This document shows positions 54,709 to 63,327 of a stretch of 64,000 bases of DNA, piece by piece. Positions within the stretch are counted from its first letter, which is position 1; every line of letters starts with the position of its first letter. A program made the position numbers and the translations under genes. The stretch comes from an uncultured Lachnospiraceae bacterium (GTDB taxonomy: Bacteria; Bacillota; Clostridia; Lachnospirales; Lachnospiraceae). Where the stretch lies: NCBI GenBank assembly GCA_902476645.1, contig CABSEG010000004.1:29827-93826 (forward strand). Reading direction: 5' to 3'. The notes beneath the pieces were generated by a model. That model was not told where the DNA came from, made no database searches, and saw only the letters and a list, made by a program, of their open reading frames with translations.

Positions 54709-54844
54709 CAGAATAAGAGACAAGGCAATACGGGAGCTGTTGTAAACCGGAGGCGAAAATCGGTCCGGGGAGCAACGGCTCCTTTATCGTGGAAAAAGGA
54801 AAGGAAAACAGAAACCGTGTTGTGCAGAATGCTGACTTTGTTTC
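54709..54844. other. short gap after the GH2 gene with a weak hairpin
   Basis: GGAGCAACGGCTCC at 54769-54782 followed by TTTAT may be a weak terminator; nothing else is seen. Confidence 0.35.
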
Positions 54845-54873
54845 TTGCCCTTTTGGTGCGTAAGTGCTATAAT
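54845..54873 (+). promoter_or_regulatory. promoter of the ywlC operon
   Basis: TTGCCC at 54845-54850, 17-base spacer, perfect TATAAT at 54868-54873. Confidence 0.75.
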
Positions 54874-54911
54874 AAACAAAAGTATGCATATGAGACAGTA
54901 CGGGAGATAGT

Positions 54912-55958
54912 ATGAAGACCAGAATTGTGGATATGACAGAACAGATCGGGGCCAGGGAACTGGAGGAGGCAGGAGAAATCCTGAGAAAAGGAGGATTGGT
55001 AGCATTTCCCACAGAGACCGTTTACGGTCTGGGGGCGGATGCCTTAAATGAGAAGGCAGCGGCCAGGATTTATGCGGCGAAAGGGAGACCTTCGGACAAT
55101 CCGCTGATTGTACATATTGCCAGGTTTGAAGATCTGTCAGAGATTGCAAAAAATATTCCGGAGATGGCGAAAAAGCTGGCGGACGCTTTCTGGCCGGGGC
55201 CGTTGACTATGATATTTAAAAAAAAGGAGTGTGTGCCTACAGGTACCACAGGGGGACTGGATACGGTGGCGGTGCGGATGCCGGATCATAAGCTGGCCAG
55301 AGCGCTGATTCTGTCAGGAGGCGGTTATATCGCCGCGCCCAGCGCCAATACTTCCGGGAGGCCCAGTCCCACTACGGCGGCCCATGTAAAGGAAGATCTG
55401 GAAGGAAAGATTGATATGATCTTAGACGGCGGCCCGGTACGCATTGGACTGGAATCTACGATTGTGGATTTAAGTGGCGGCAAGCCGGTGATTTTAAGGC
55501 CGGGCTACATCAATCAGGAGATGCTAAGCCGGGTGATTGGCCATGTACAGATCGATCGGGCGCTGATCGAAGCAGACAGCCAGATCCGGCCGAAAGCGCC
55601 CGGAATGAAGTATCGGCACTATGCCCCCAGGGCATCCATGTCAGTTGTGGAAGGGCCGAGGGAACGGGTGGTAGAAAAGATTCAGCAGCTTTTGAAAAAG
55701 GGAGCGGCAGACGGAGAAAAAATTGGGGTGATTTGTAGCAGGGAGACGTCTGATTCCTATCAGAGTGGGATCGTAAAGACGGTGGGAAGCCTGGAGGATG
55801 AGCTTTCCATTGCCCACAACCTCTATGGTATTCTCAGGGAGTTTGATGAAATGGAAGTGGATCGGATTTATTCGGAGGCTTTTGATACGCCCAAGATGGG
55901 ACAGGCTATCATGAACCGCCTGATGAAAGCGGCTGGGCATCAGATGATCAAGGTATGA
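54912..55958 (+). CDS. ywlC: L-threonylcarbamoyladenylate synthase (Sua5/YwlC)
   Basis: A 348-residue enzyme making threonylcarbamoyl-AMP from Thr, bicarbonate and ATP for t6A37 of ANN-decoding tRNAs. The YrdC domain covers ~10-205: 'GGLVAFPTETVYGLGADA', 'KGRPSDNPLIVHI', 'FWPGPLTMIF', 'VAVRMPDH', 'PSANTSGRPSPTTAAHV'. The additional ~140 residues are the Sua5 C-terminal domain with the linker 'RPKAPGMKYRHYAPRA' that closes the active site. It begins an operon with phosphatase-like, rpiB, upp and dCMP deaminase genes, an order shared in part with Bacillus. Confidence 0.95.
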   Translation: MKTRIVDMTEQIGARELEEAGEILRKGGLVAFPTETVYGLGADALNEKAAARIYAAKGRPSDNPLIVHIARFEDLSEIAKNIPEMAKKLADAFWPGPLTMIFKKKECVPTGTTGGLDTVAVRMPDHKLARALILSGGGYIAAPSANTSGRPSPTTAAHVKEDLEGKIDMILDGGPVRIGLESTIVDLSGGKPVILRPGYINQEMLSRVIGHVQIDRALIEADSQIRPKAPGMKYRHYAPRASMSVVEGPRERVVEKIQQLLKKGAADGEKIGVICSRETSDSYQSGIVKTVGSLEDELSIAHNLYGILREFDEMEVDRIYSEAFDTPKMGQAIMNRLMKAAGHQMIKV

Positions 55959-55970
55959 GGAGCGTATTCT

Positions 55971-56432
55971 ATGAAACGGTATGATAAATTGATTTTTGTA
56001 AGCAACAGCGATACTTGCAGAAGTCCCATGGCTAAAGCCATTATGCGCAGCAAGTTTTTGCTGGAACATCTGGAGATCGAGTCTAGGGGATTGGTTTGCC
56101 TGTTTCCGGAGCCGGTAAATCAAAAGGCAGAGGCAGTCCTGGTAAGCAATGGGCTGTCGATGAAGGAGCATGAATCCAGACAGCTGGAGGAGGAGGATCT
56201 GGGGGAGCGGACTTTAATATTGACTATGGATAAAACCATACGGCAAAAAATCTGCGATACCTTTGAGCATATTGAAAATGTACATACACTCACAGAGTAT
56301 ATCGGCTGCCTCGGCGAGGTGGCAAGCCCTCTTGGGGGGACGCTGGCGGATTACGGGGCCTGTTATGAATTATTGGATGAATTTTTGACAAAATTAGTAG
56401 TAGTGTTGAATGAGGAGGAGCTGTTATGTTAG
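55971..56432 (+). CDS. low-molecular-weight phosphatase homologue lacking the catalytic Cys (YwlE position)
   Basis: A 153-residue member of the LMW-PTP fold located where Bacillus has ywlE (protein-arginine/tyrosine phosphatase). In active enzymes the P-loop is C-x5-R ('VCTGNTCRSPM'). Here it reads 'VSNSDTCRSPM': Ser11 stands at the nucleophile position, while Cys16 and Arg17 remain. The general-acid Asp of the 'DP' loop is also changed: 'VASPLGG' with Ser119. The gene is otherwise intact and coupled to rpiB by a seven-base overlap. It is probably catalytically dead and may bind a phospho-ligand or a protein; loss of function with retained frame suggests selection for another role. Confidence 0.82.
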   Translation: MKRYDKLIFVSNSDTCRSPMAKAIMRSKFLLEHLEIESRGLVCLFPEPVNQKAEAVLVSNGLSMKEHESRQLEEEDLGERTLILTMDKTIRQKICDTFEHIENVHTLTEYIGCLGEVASPLGGTLADYGACYELLDEFLTKLVVVLNEEELLC

Positions 56433-56857
56433 CGATCGGGTGCGACCACGGGGGATATGAGCTGAAGCAGGAGATCATCAGGCATCTGGAGAAACGCCAG
56501 ATTCCCTATCGGGATTATGGGTGCGACAGTGTAAAATCGGTGGATTATCCCATATATGCCAGAAAGGTGGCAAATGCTATTGTCAGCGGAGCGTGTGAGC
56601 GGGGAATTTTGATCTGCGGAACAGGCATCGGCATTTCCATCGCGGCAAATAAGATAAAAGGCATCCGGGCGGCCGTCTGTAGCGATTGCTTTAGCGCAGA
56701 GGCTACCAGGTTGCACAATGATGCGAATATTCTGTCTCTGGGAGCGAGAGTGGTAGGCGTGGGCCTGGCGTTGAAGATCGTGGATACCTTTTTAGATACA
56801 CCCTTTTCCGGAGATGAGAGACATGCAAGGCGGATTTCGCTGATGGAGGAGCCCTAA
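56426..56857 (+). CDS. rpiB: ribose 5-phosphate isomerase B / sugar-phosphate isomerase
   Basis: A 143-residue RpiB/LacAB-family enzyme interconverting ribose 5-phosphate and ribulose 5-phosphate. Signatures: 'AIGCDHGGYELKQEI' with the phosphate/metal-site residues, 'DYPIYARKVANAI', the catalytic 'GILICGTGIGISIAANK' (Cys and anion hole), and 'HNDANILSLGARVVG'. GAGGAGGAG precedes ATG, which overlaps the previous gene. It feeds nucleotide synthesis along with upp downstream. Confidence 0.94.
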   Translation: MLAIGCDHGGYELKQEIIRHLEKRQIPYRDYGCDSVKSVDYPIYARKVANAIVSGACERGILICGTGIGISIAANKIKGIRAAVCSDCFSAEATRLHNDANILSLGARVVGVGLALKIVDTFLDTPFSGDERHARRISLMEEP

Positions 56858-56878
56858 GAGAAACAGGAGGAAGAGGGA

Positions 56879-57508
56879 ATGTCAAGAGTTATCGTTATGG
56901 ATCATCCGTTAATTCAGCACAAGATTGGAGTCATTCGAAGGAAGGAGACCGGCTCCAAAGATTTTCGTCAGATCATAAGCGAGATATCTATGTTAATGTG
57001 TTATGAGGCTACCCGGGATCTGAAGCTCCAGGAGGTGGAGATTACTACTCCTATTTGCAGGATGAAGGCCAGGGAGCTTCAGGGAAAGAAGCTGGCAGTG
57101 GTGCCTATTTTGCGCGCTGGTCTGGGAATGGTGGACGGCATGATGGCTATGATTCCGGCAGCGAAGGTGGGACATATCGGATTGTATCGTGATCCTGAGA
57201 CTTTAGAGCCTGTGGAGTATTACTGTAAGTTGCCGGCGGATACCAGCGAGCGGGAAGTCTTTGTGGTGGATCCCATGCTGGCCACGGGTGGTTCTTCTAC
57301 TGCGGCTATCCAGATGTTAAAGGATAAGGGCGTAAGCCATATCCGGTTCATGTGTATTATCGCGGCTCCCGAAGGAGTGGAGCGTATGCAGAGAGAACAC
57401 CCGGATGTGGATTTGTATATCGGTGCCCTGGATGAGAAGCTCAATGAGCACGGCTATATTGTTCCGGGCCTGGGAGATGCGGGGGATCGGATTTTTGGAA
57501 CAAAATAG
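56879..57508 (+). CDS. upp: uracil phosphoribosyltransferase
   Basis: A 209-residue salvage enzyme forming UMP from uracil and PRPP. Motifs: 'VVPILRAGLGMVDGM' at about 72-86, the PRPP loop 'VFVVDPMLATGGSSTAAIQML', and C-terminal uracil-binding 'YIVPGLGDAGDRIFGTK'. Length is standard. AGGAGGAAGAGG precedes ATG. It lies 21 bases after rpiB and 19 before the deaminase, consistent with a pyrimidine-salvage group within the operon. Confidence 0.96.
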   Translation: MSRVIVMDHPLIQHKIGVIRRKETGSKDFRQIISEISMLMCYEATRDLKLQEVEITTPICRMKARELQGKKLAVVPILRAGLGMVDGMMAMIPAAKVGHIGLYRDPETLEPVEYYCKLPADTSEREVFVVDPMLATGGSSTAAIQMLKDKGVSHIRFMCIIAAPEGVERMQREHPDVDLYIGALDEKLNEHGYIVPGLGDAGDRIFGTK

Positions 57509-57527
57509 GCAGAGAAAGGAGACGGCG

Positions 57528-58013
57528 ATGACTGGAAAAAGGACAGAATATATTTCCTGGGACGAATATTTCATGGGCGTGGCTATGTTATCAGGCATGC
57601 GTTCCAAGGATCCAAACACTCAGGTGGGTGCCTGTATTGTAAGTAAAGATCATAAGATTCTATCTATGGGTTATAATGGCTTTCCCATTGGCTGTTCGGA
57701 TGATGAGTTTCCATGGGCCAGGGAGGGTGAACCCCTGGACAGTAAATACCTTTATACCACCCACAGTGAGTTAAATGCTATTCTAAATTACCGGGGAGGC
57801 AGCCTGGAGGGGGCCACACTGTATGTATCTTTATTTCCATGTAACGAATGCGCAAAGGCCATTATTCAGGCGGGGATCAAGACGGTGGTATATGACTGTG
57901 ATAAGTATAAGGACACGCCATCCGTGATGGCTTCCAAACGTATGATGGATGCAGCGGGAGTTCGTTACTATCAGTACCAGCGTACCGGGAGAAAGATTTC
58001 TTTGGAGGTGTGA
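57528..58013 (+). CDS. dCMP deaminase-type zinc deaminase (ComEB-like)
   Basis: A 161-residue cytidine/deoxycytidylate deaminase-fold enzyme converting dCMP to dUMP. Start at 57528 follows AAAGGAGA; a longer frame from 57405 lies inside upp. The zinc site is 'THSELNAIL' (His and Glu) and 'LFPCNECAKAI' (two Cys). The usual Ala of 'HAE' is Ser here. 'DPNTQVGACIV' and 'GYNGFPIG' are typical of dCMP deaminases. A terminator follows 53 bases after the stop, ending the operon. Confidence 0.92.
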   Translation: MTGKRTEYISWDEYFMGVAMLSGMRSKDPNTQVGACIVSKDHKILSMGYNGFPIGCSDDEFPWAREGEPLDSKYLYTTHSELNAILNYRGGSLEGATLYVSLFPCNECAKAIIQAGIKTVVYDCDKYKDTPSVMASKRMMDAAGVRYYQYQRTGRKISLEV

Positions 58014-58066
58014 GAAGGAAAGGAAACGGCTTGGCCGGTCACAAAATTTTCAGTAGTGTTTTAGAA

Positions 58067-58101
58067 GTACCTATGTTAGAATTGGCATAGGTGCTTTTTT
58101 T
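58067..58101 (+). terminator. terminator of the ywlC-upp operon
   Basis: GTACCTATG/CATAGGTGC stem with a 10-nt loop and a T7 tail. Confidence 0.8.
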
Positions 58102-58166
58102 GAACTAAGCCTGACCAGATGGGCTGAGCTGTTAGATTGTCAAAATATAAGATGGGGAGAATATTT

Positions 58167-59114
58167 ATGCAGAATGGGATGGCAGATGCTGTAATAGAAG
58201 AAGTAAAAAAGGCTGTGGTAGGAAAAGATGACTGCCTGCGTTTGGTTATGATGGCCCTCCTGGCCGGAGGACATATTTTAATTGAGGATATACCGGGAGT
58301 GGGAAAAACCACTATGGCTCTGGCCTTTTCCAGAGCCTGCAATATGCAGCAGCGCAGAGTGCAGTTTACCCCGGATGTACTTCCGGCGGATATCACGGGA
58401 TTTTCCATTTACAGTAAGGAAACGGGCTCCTTTGTCTACCAGCCGGGAGCTGTCATGTGCAATCTGTTTCTGGCAGATGAGATCAACCGGACTTCTCCGA
58501 AAACGCAGTCTGCGCTTTTAGAAGTCATGGAGGAGGGGAATGTCACTGTGGACGGGGTGACCAGACGGGTACCGGAACCTTTTCTGGTCATAGCCACCCA
58601 GAACCCGGTGGGGTCTGCAGGAACCCAGATGCTTCCCGAGTCACAGCTGGATCGCTTTATGATCTGTATCTCCATGGGATATCCGGATATCCGACAGGAA
58701 ATCAGCATCTTAAAGGATCGCGACCATGGGAATCCCCTGGAGCAAATTCAGCCGGTGGTGAAGCCAGAGCAGCTTCTGTTGATGCAGCGGGAGGCGGAAG
58801 AGATTTTTATACACGATGCGGTGTATGACTATATAGCTAGACTGGTAAAGGCCACCAGAGAGCATGAGATGCTGGAGCTGGGATTAAGTCCAAGAGGGAC
58901 CCTTGCGATCGCCAGGATGGCAAAAGCATGTGCTTATTTAAACGGAAGAGAGTATGTCAGTCCCGGGGATGTGGAAGAGATTTTTCTTCCTGTGGCTGTG
59001 CACCGGGCAAAGATTTCTTCTAAGGCCAGAATCGGCCGCATTCCGCTGATACAGATTTTGGAGGAACTGTTAGGAAGAGTGGCAAAACCCACGCCTAAGA
59101 GGAAGGGACTATGA
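58167..59114 (+). CDS. MoxR-family AAA+ ATPase
   Basis: A 315-residue chaperone-like AAA+ ATPase. Start at 58167 follows GGGGAGA; the TTG at 58137 lacks a site. Walker A 'IPGVGKTTMA' near residue 41, Walker B 'LFLADEINRTSPKTQSALLE' near 108, sensor 1 'LVIATQNPVG' and arginine finger region 'PESQLDRFMI' are intact. MoxR proteins usually assist assembly or activation of partner proteins, and this one overlaps a DUF58 gene by four bases, the standard MoxR-DUF58-transglutaminase arrangement. Confidence 0.93.
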   Translation: MQNGMADAVIEEVKKAVVGKDDCLRLVMMALLAGGHILIEDIPGVGKTTMALAFSRACNMQQRRVQFTPDVLPADITGFSIYSKETGSFVYQPGAVMCNLFLADEINRTSPKTQSALLEVMEEGNVTVDGVTRRVPEPFLVIATQNPVGSAGTQMLPESQLDRFMICISMGYPDIRQEISILKDRDHGNPLEQIQPVVKPEQLLLMQREAEEIFIHDAVYDYIARLVKATREHEMLELGLSPRGTLAIARMAKACAYLNGREYVSPGDVEEIFLPVAVHRAKISSKARIGRIPLIQILEELLGRVAKPTPKRKGL

Positions 59115-60214
59115 GGGCAAAGGCGTTCTATCTGTGTCTTTTGGTGTTTACAGTTTATGTGGAAATTATGTATGATGACTCCCATGGTGTTTTATTCCTG
59201 GGATTTGAGATGCTGCTGCTGTTTGCCATGTTGGCGCTGGCTCTCTATCTGAAGTTCCATGTGAAGGTGGAGGCCCGGGTGGAAACATACTGTGTAAATA
59301 AGGGAAAACCCGTGGTGGCACAGATTACGGTTACCAATCGCGGATGGCTTCCTGCGTCCAGGATCCGGGGGTATTTTGTATTGGAAAATGCCTGGGGGAG
59401 TGCAAATGGACGGGAAGCGTTTCAATATGAAGCAGACGCCAGAAAACGCATGATAAAAAAGTACCACTTCCCGGTAATATACTGCGGAAAATATACATTT
59501 TGTGGGAAAAGGGCTAAAGTTTTTGACTATTTAGGGCTATTTCGGTTTTCGGCCGGAAAAGAAAGCAAGGGGGATGTCCTGGTGCTTCCTGACTTTTACC
59601 AGATTCCTGTGGAGGTTACAGAGGGGACCAGGCGCTTTCCCGTGGATGGAGAAGAGTATGATCCGCATCGCAGTGGGGATGACCCTTCGGAGATCTTTCA
59701 GATTCGGGAGTATCGACCAGGGGATGGAATGCAGAGAATTCACTGGAAGATGAGCGCAAAGGCCGGGGAGTGGATGACAAAGGAGTATGGACTGCCGGTG
59801 GGCTGCTGCGTTTTGGTCTTACTGGATCTTAAGCAGGAGAGACGGGATCAGGCTGAGGCTGCCAGGCTGGATCAGATACTGGAGACAGCAGTTTCCATTA
59901 GTTATAGCCTGGCGTTGGCGGGGTGTATGCATGATATGGCGTGGTATGAAACGCGTACAGATCGTATTCAGCGCATCAGCATTCGAAGCGAGGAGGAAAT
60001 CTACAAGCTTCAGGAAGAAATCCTGGAAGCATTCCCCTATGATGGGGCGGATGATCTGGAGGCCGGGTATGCTTCCGAATTTCCAGAAAAGAGGTATGCT
60101 ACGGTACTGCGCCTGGATATATCCCTGATACTTTGGAAAGACGGGGAGGTCTATGCAGATCTTTCCGAAGGGGAAAGAAACGAGTTGGGAGACCGTCTGA
60201 TTTTGAGGGTATAA
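59111..60214 (+). CDS. DUF58 membrane-associated protein
   Basis: A 367-residue protein with two N-terminal hydrophobic helices (~5-20 and ~30-50) and an extracytoplasmic/cytosolic beta-rich region. The DUF58 signature 'GDDPSEIFQIREYRPGDGMQRIHWKMSAKAGEWMTKEY' begins near residue 190, followed by a von-Willebrand-A-like fold starting 'VLVLLDLKQERRD'. Function of the family is unsettled; partners are MoxR (upstream) and a transglutaminase-like protein (downstream, 11 bases). Stop and start overlaps show tight coupling. Confidence 0.88.
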   Translation: MRAKAFYLCLLVFTVYVEIMYDDSHGVLFLGFEMLLLFAMLALALYLKFHVKVEARVETYCVNKGKPVVAQITVTNRGWLPASRIRGYFVLENAWGSANGREAFQYEADARKRMIKKYHFPVIYCGKYTFCGKRAKVFDYLGLFRFSAGKESKGDVLVLPDFYQIPVEVTEGTRRFPVDGEEYDPHRSGDDPSEIFQIREYRPGDGMQRIHWKMSAKAGEWMTKEYGLPVGCCVLVLLDLKQERRDQAEAARLDQILETAVSISYSLALAGCMHDMAWYETRTDRIQRISIRSEEEIYKLQEEILEAFPYDGADDLEAGYASEFPEKRYATVLRLDISLILWKDGEVYADLSEGERNELGDRLILRV

Positions 60215-60224
60215 GGAGCAGAGG

Positions 60225-62354
60225 ATGTTATTGTTTTTGTTTTTTTTAACCGGATATCTTTCCGGAACAGCCTGTTTGCTGGAAGCTTTTGAAATTCCGG
60301 TAACCGGGACTGCGTTTTGGGTGACATTGGCAGTTTTCGGCCTGCTGTTTTTCGTCCTTTATCGCTTTCGAAGGGGCGCCAGATATACCCTCCCGTTGAC
60401 AGCGGCACTTTTTGTGCTCTTGTGTATTCGTTACGCGCAGGCAATCGCCGAAGGGGGGACAACGCTGTTGCGGACGATCCACCGGATTGTATTGCTGTAT
60501 ACGGGGGCTTCCGATCAGGCCTGGCAGCTTACAGGTGACGCGCTGGCAGCAGTGGAGGTATTTTTACTCTTTTTCTTTTTTCTCCTGGGAGGCCTGCTTT
60601 TTTTAGGTATCTATGTAAAGAGAGGAAGTTGGGTTGCCATCTGTTATAGTATCTGTGTGATCGGGATTTCCCTGTCTGTGGGTAAGGCGCCATCTTTATC
60701 AAATACTTTTTTGGTGGCATTTTCCTGTCTTGGCATGGTAGCTGCCGGCAGAGTAAGGCAGCCTTCCGTTCAGAGGAAAGTATTACTGATGACAGGCGCG
60801 GTGGCCCTGGCCTGTTTGCTGCTGGGACAGTATGTGATGCAGCCGCTTTTACAGCCTGTATTTTCCCACAGGGAGATGGTAAAGGAGCAAATACAAGATA
60901 CCTCTCTTTTAAAGGAATTGTTAGCAAATTTGCCGGATATAGCAGGGGGGTGGCTTACCAGAGGCGGACTTGGCGAAGGAGACTTAAGGGGCAGCAACGG
61001 CTTCTTTTTTACTGGGAAGACAGCCCTCACAGTTCGCACCGAGGAGGAGCCCGGGGAAACCATGTATCTGAAGGGATATGTGGGAACAGAGTATACGGGC
61101 GACAGCTGGGAAGAACAGGAGGATGAAGACTGGGAGATGTGGAAAGATCGGATTTATCAGTTTTTAAGACAGTTTTCCGACATTTACCAGGAACAGCCTC
61201 TGGCGGTAGAAGTGGAAGTAGAACGGGCGGATCCGAAATATAGCTATGATCCTTATTACTCAATGATGGCAGCACAGACAGACGCGTCCTCGGTATACCA
61301 CTATGAATGGTTGCCAAGAGAGCGGGTATCCAGATGGATGGATGCCTCCTCCTTTTTCTTTGCCGGAGGTTCTGCGCCCTATCAGGATACGGGCTTTTCA
61401 GCATTTTTGTCATATCCTGGGGAACTGACGCAGCTTTCGAATCTGGTGGACAGTCATCCGGCAGGCACAGATGTGGACAATATTGTGGATACTGTTGTGG
61501 AGACGTTGGGGGAAATGGCAAGCTACAGTTTGGATGTGGGAAGATTTCCCCAAGGGGAAGATGTGGCAGAGTATTTTCTCTTTCAGGAAGGGGAAGGATA
61601 TTGTATCCACTTTGCAACGGCAGCCGTGCTGATGCTTCGCATGTATGGAATACCGGCCAGATACGTGGAAGGTTATGTGGTTCCGGAAAAAGATTTTGTG
61701 CGGGAAGGGGATACCTATGTGGCTCAGGTGTCTGATGAACGGGCTCATGCCTGGGCGGAGATCTATCGTCCAGACCGTGGATGGACTCCGGTGGAGGCCA
61801 CGCCCGGATTTGTGGAGGATACCACGGAGAGTGAGGCCCAGACGGAAAGCCAGACCCAAAGTCAGCCTCAAACGGAAAGTACGGCGCCGCAAAACGAAAC
61901 GGCCACCGAATCAGAGGATGCCCCTGGGTTGGAAGGAGGCGCATTACAGGAAGTGCTTTTCCGGATTCTGATGGTATGCGTATGTTTGTTGACAGTCATG
62001 GTTTTGGGGCTTTATGCGCGTTACAGATATCTACAGAAAAAACGACAGACCATGTCTGCCAAAAACCTGTTTCCTATTTTGTACCGGGCCTTGGTACTGG
62101 GAGGATGGGAAGAGACAACAGATTGCCAGGATGCAGAGTTTTCCGCAAAGGTTGCCGGGAAATTTCCCTGGCTGAAAGAGGAGCGTATGAGCGAAGTGAT
62201 GGAGATTGTCATGAAAGCAAACTTCGGCCCCACTCCGGCCACAGAAGAGGAGAGTCAAAAGGTAAGAGACTTATACGTTCAGACACTTCAAAACCTCTGT
62301 CGGGAATGGGGACTGCCCAAACGGATTTGGATGCGCTATGTACGGGTAATTTAA
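60225..62354 (+). CDS. transglutaminase-like membrane protein (TgpA type)
   Basis: A 709-residue membrane protein with an N-terminal block of about six helices (residues ~1-205) and one near 585-605. The extracytoplasmic core at ~440-535 has the papain-like triad: Cys in 'GEGYCIHFATAAVLMLRMYGIPARYVEGYV', His in 'DERAHAWAEIY' and Asp in 'RPDRGWTPVEATPGF'. A Q/S/T/E-rich linker ('SQTQSQPQTES') links to the last helix. It ends the MoxR-DUF58 operon. Probably a protein-crosslinking or peptide-cleaving enzyme at the cell surface; substrate unknown. Its stop overlaps the convergent DUF402 gene by four bases. Confidence 0.9.
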   Translation: MLLFLFFLTGYLSGTACLLEAFEIPVTGTAFWVTLAVFGLLFFVLYRFRRGARYTLPLTAALFVLLCIRYAQAIAEGGTTLLRTIHRIVLLYTGASDQAWQLTGDALAAVEVFLLFFFFLLGGLLFLGIYVKRGSWVAICYSICVIGISLSVGKAPSLSNTFLVAFSCLGMVAAGRVRQPSVQRKVLLMTGAVALACLLLGQYVMQPLLQPVFSHREMVKEQIQDTSLLKELLANLPDIAGGWLTRGGLGEGDLRGSNGFFFTGKTALTVRTEEEPGETMYLKGYVGTEYTGDSWEEQEDEDWEMWKDRIYQFLRQFSDIYQEQPLAVEVEVERADPKYSYDPYYSMMAAQTDASSVYHYEWLPRERVSRWMDASSFFFAGGSAPYQDTGFSAFLSYPGELTQLSNLVDSHPAGTDVDNIVDTVVETLGEMASYSLDVGRFPQGEDVAEYFLFQEGEGYCIHFATAAVLMLRMYGIPARYVEGYVVPEKDFVREGDTYVAQVSDERAHAWAEIYRPDRGWTPVEATPGFVEDTTESEAQTESQTQSQPQTESTAPQNETATESEDAPGLEGGALQEVLFRILMVCVCLLTVMVLGLYARYRYLQKKRQTMSAKNLFPILYRALVLGGWEETTDCQDAEFSAKVAGKFPWLKEERMSEVMEIVMKANFGPTPATEEESQKVRDLYVQTLQNLCREWGLPKRIWMRYVRVI

Positions 62355-62845
62355 GGGGAAGAAAGACAGCGCTCCTGTTGTTCCAGGCAGGCCTGCAGCC
62401 GTGGGAATCCTCCATGGTAGATCTGCCCCAGCAGCCAGTCCAGTTGGCGAAGGGCGGCCTGAAGGAGCGTGGAAGATAAAAGGCCATGCTCATAGGCATC
62501 TGCCAACTCATCCAGATCCACTACCCGGCTGGTACCGTCAGGGTAGATAATGACATCCGCCAGCAGATCCGTAAATACATAGGTATCGGTGTTAGGGTCA
62601 AAGGTATAGGAGATAATATCACAATACCAATTTAGTAATTCCCCTTGGGCATCATAGAATTTACTTACCTTTACGCCTTCCTTCAGAAAGTAACAGGAGA
62701 GGCCATGGTGTAGTGTCTTTTTAGGGCGGATGGTGTTCCAGCTGGTGACGATTATATGGTCATCCCGAAACAAAATCCGGTCATTTTCAAGTCTCAAGCA
62801 CTCATCAGGAATTAGGCGTTTCCGGTAAAGTACAGGCGTTTTCAT
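62351..62845 (-). CDS. DUF402 protein, probable nucleoside di/triphosphate phosphatase
   Basis: A 164-residue protein of the DUF402/FomD-like fold. Start at 62845 is supported by AAAGGAGA on the minus strand. Typical features: 'WNTIRPKKTLHHGLSCYFLKEG', 'LLNWYCDIISYTFDPNTDTYVFTDLLADVIIYPDG' and 'VVDLDELADAYEHG' with the conserved Tyr-Cys-Asp and acidic metal residues. Related Firmicutes proteins hydrolyse nucleoside tri- and diphosphates. It is transcribed alone. Confidence 0.85.
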   Translation of the reverse strand: MKTPVLYRKRLIPDECLRLENDRILFRDDHIIVTSWNTIRPKKTLHHGLSCYFLKEGVKVSKFYDAQGELLNWYCDIISYTFDPNTDTYVFTDLLADVIIYPDGTSRVVDLDELADAYEHGLLSSTLLQAALRQLDWLLGQIYHGGFPRLQACLEQQERCLSSP

Positions 62846-62960
62846 AGGCGTCTCCTTTCCTTGTTTTGTATAGTATAACAATAAAGTCGAAAAAAGTCTA
62901 TAAATTTATGTAGAATATGTATAGAATCAAGAGGCTTTTTCGAGGACTTAGGATTCTGTC

Positions 62961-62989
62961 TTGACAAACGGATATAATTCCGCTAGAAT
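62961..62989 (+). promoter_or_regulatory. promoter of the proS T-box transcript
   Basis: TTGACA at 62961-62966, 17-base spacer, TAGAAT at 62984-62989. Confidence 0.85.
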
Positions 62990-62997
62990 TTCAATTA

Positions 62998-63245
62998 CGT
63001 AGAGAAAGGTGAAGAAGAGGGATAGTACATTTGTGACAATCTACAGAGAGGGAATGGGTGGTGGAAAATTCCTGTGCGGAGCAGATGGAACCTGCCTTGG
63101 AGCCCTGTATGAAAGTACAGCGTAGCCCGGCGTTAACGGGCAGGATGAGAGAGCAGCCTCTGGCAGGCTGCTAATAAGGGTGGTACCGCCGATGAACAGA
63201 CAGCCTCGGTCCCTTTGCGATGCGCATGGGGCCGGGGCTTTTGTG
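62998..63245 (+). ncRNA. T-box leader of proS
   Basis: The T-box core AAGGGTGGTACCGCC at 63176-63190 is a near-consensus match that pairs with the NCCA end of uncharged tRNA. Upstream is a long structured stem I region. In 'GGAACCTGCC' the codon CCT at 63091-63093 is my candidate specifier for tRNA-Pro, though the loop was not folded. The gene that follows is proS, as expected. Confidence 0.9.
63202..63243 (+). terminator. T-box-controlled terminator
   Basis: AGCCTCGGTCCC/GGGGCCGGGGCT (two G-T pairs) followed by TTTT, competing with the antiterminator formed by the T-box core. Confidence 0.85.
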
Positions 63246-63327
63246 CGCATATGCGGGTGCGGTTATAAGCGCCGGATAGAAGATAACAGGAACTTTTAGA
63301 AAGGTCGTAAGGAAAAGGAGTAGAGAA

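Noticed and set aside
61027..61944. 305-residue minus-strand frame inside the transglutaminase gene
   Set aside because: Proline- and arginine-rich product typical of antisense of a GC-rich gene; the plus strand has an intact triad.
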